Source of the DNA: Nitrosomonadales bacterium
GTDB taxonomy: Bacteria; Pseudomonadota; Gammaproteobacteria; Burkholderiales; SG8-41
Direction: 5' to 3'
DNA length: 7,062 nucleotides
Assembly: GCA_009885185.1 (NCBI GenBank)
Contig: VFLF01000629.1
Coordinates: forward strand, 1-7,062
Positions 6,102-7,062 of the stretch are shown here, in pieces (position 1 is the stretch's first letter; each line of letters starts with the position of its first letter). A program made the position numbers and the translations under genes. Below the pieces are notes generated by a model. It saw only the letters and a program-made list of their open reading frames with translations, was not told the DNA's origin and ran no database searches.

Positions 6102-6392
6102 ATGAAAATTCGTCCGTTGCACGACCGTATTATCGTGAAGCGGCTGGAAGAGGAACGCAAAACCGCTTCTGGCATCGTGATTCCCGACACCGCCGCCGAA
6201 AAACCCGATCAAGGCGAAGTCAAAGCCATCGGCACCGGCAAGCGTGGTGATGACGGCAAGTTGATCCCGCTCGATGTCAAAGTCGGCGACCGTGTGCTCT
6301 TCGGCAAATACTCCGGCCAAACCGTCAAAGTTGACGGCGACGAGCTGCTGGTGATGCGCGAAGAAGACATCATGGGCGTGGTTGAAAAGTAA
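6102..6392 (+). CDS. groES: Co-chaperonin GroES
   Basis: 96 residues, a usual length for the 10-kDa chaperonin. GroES caps the GroEL cylinder as a heptamer and closes the folding chamber in the cytoplasm. Family motifs are intact: [11 protein letters not shown] at 4-14, the mobile loop [13 protein letters not shown] at 17-29 with the GIVI segment that contacts the GroEL apical domain, and [11 protein letters not shown] and [12 protein letters not shown] towards the C terminus. The start is supported by AGGAG (6089-6093) 8 bases upstream. It is the first gene of the groESL operon under CIRCE, with groEL 33 bases downstream. Nothing is unusual. Confidence 0.99.
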   Translation: MKIRPLHDRIIVKRLEEERKTASGIVIPDTAAEKPDQGEVKAIGTGKRGDDGKLIPLDVKVGDRVLFGKYSGQTVKVDGDELLVMREEDIMGVVEK

Positions 6393-6401
6393 ACCCGCTG
6401 A

Positions 6402-7062
<661 letters not shown>

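Overview
The window is a GC-rich chromosomal segment, most likely from a betaproteobacterium (possibly Nitrosomonadales-like; a gammaproteobacterium is not excluded). The evidence is recalled protein similarity: GroEL has the ISKPC and YFINNPEKQ stretches typical of betaproteobacterial sequences, UbiD and BioA look proteobacterial, and groESL is preceded by a perfect CIRCE operator. No tRNA, rRNA, CRISPR array, insertion sequence or phage gene was found.

Layout: (1) positions 1-437 hold the 3' end of ubiD (ubiquinone synthesis) on the + strand. (2) Positions 439-4598 hold three minus-strand genes, transcribed bioA, then a beta-CASP metallo-beta-lactamase-fold RNase-like gene, then dacB (PBP4-type D-Ala-D-Ala carboxypeptidase/endopeptidase). 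The first two overlap by ATGA and the third follows after 21 bases, so they look like one operon. It ends convergently against ubiD with one base between the stop codons. (3) Positions 4599-4788 are a divergent regulatory region with an inverted repeat of GTTAACTT/AAGTTAAC and a candidate bioA promoter. (4) Positions 4789-5439 and 5502-5894 encode an unrecognised 216-residue protein and a small lipoprotein on the + strand. (5) From 5895 to the window end there is a possible terminator, a sigma70-like promoter, CIRCE, groES and the 5' part of groEL.

Most of the window is core housekeeping: quinone and biotin synthesis, peptidoglycan remodelling, RNA processing and the chaperonin. The less ordinary signals are an AT-rich motif of about 11-15 bases (core AAAAACAAATA) that recurs at the dacB signal-peptide codons, inside bioA and at the lipoprotein 3' end; the unknown cysteine- and tryptophan-containing protein divergent from bioA; and the grouping of bioA with an RNase-like gene and a cell-wall peptidase. 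I see no convincing undescribed multi-gene system.
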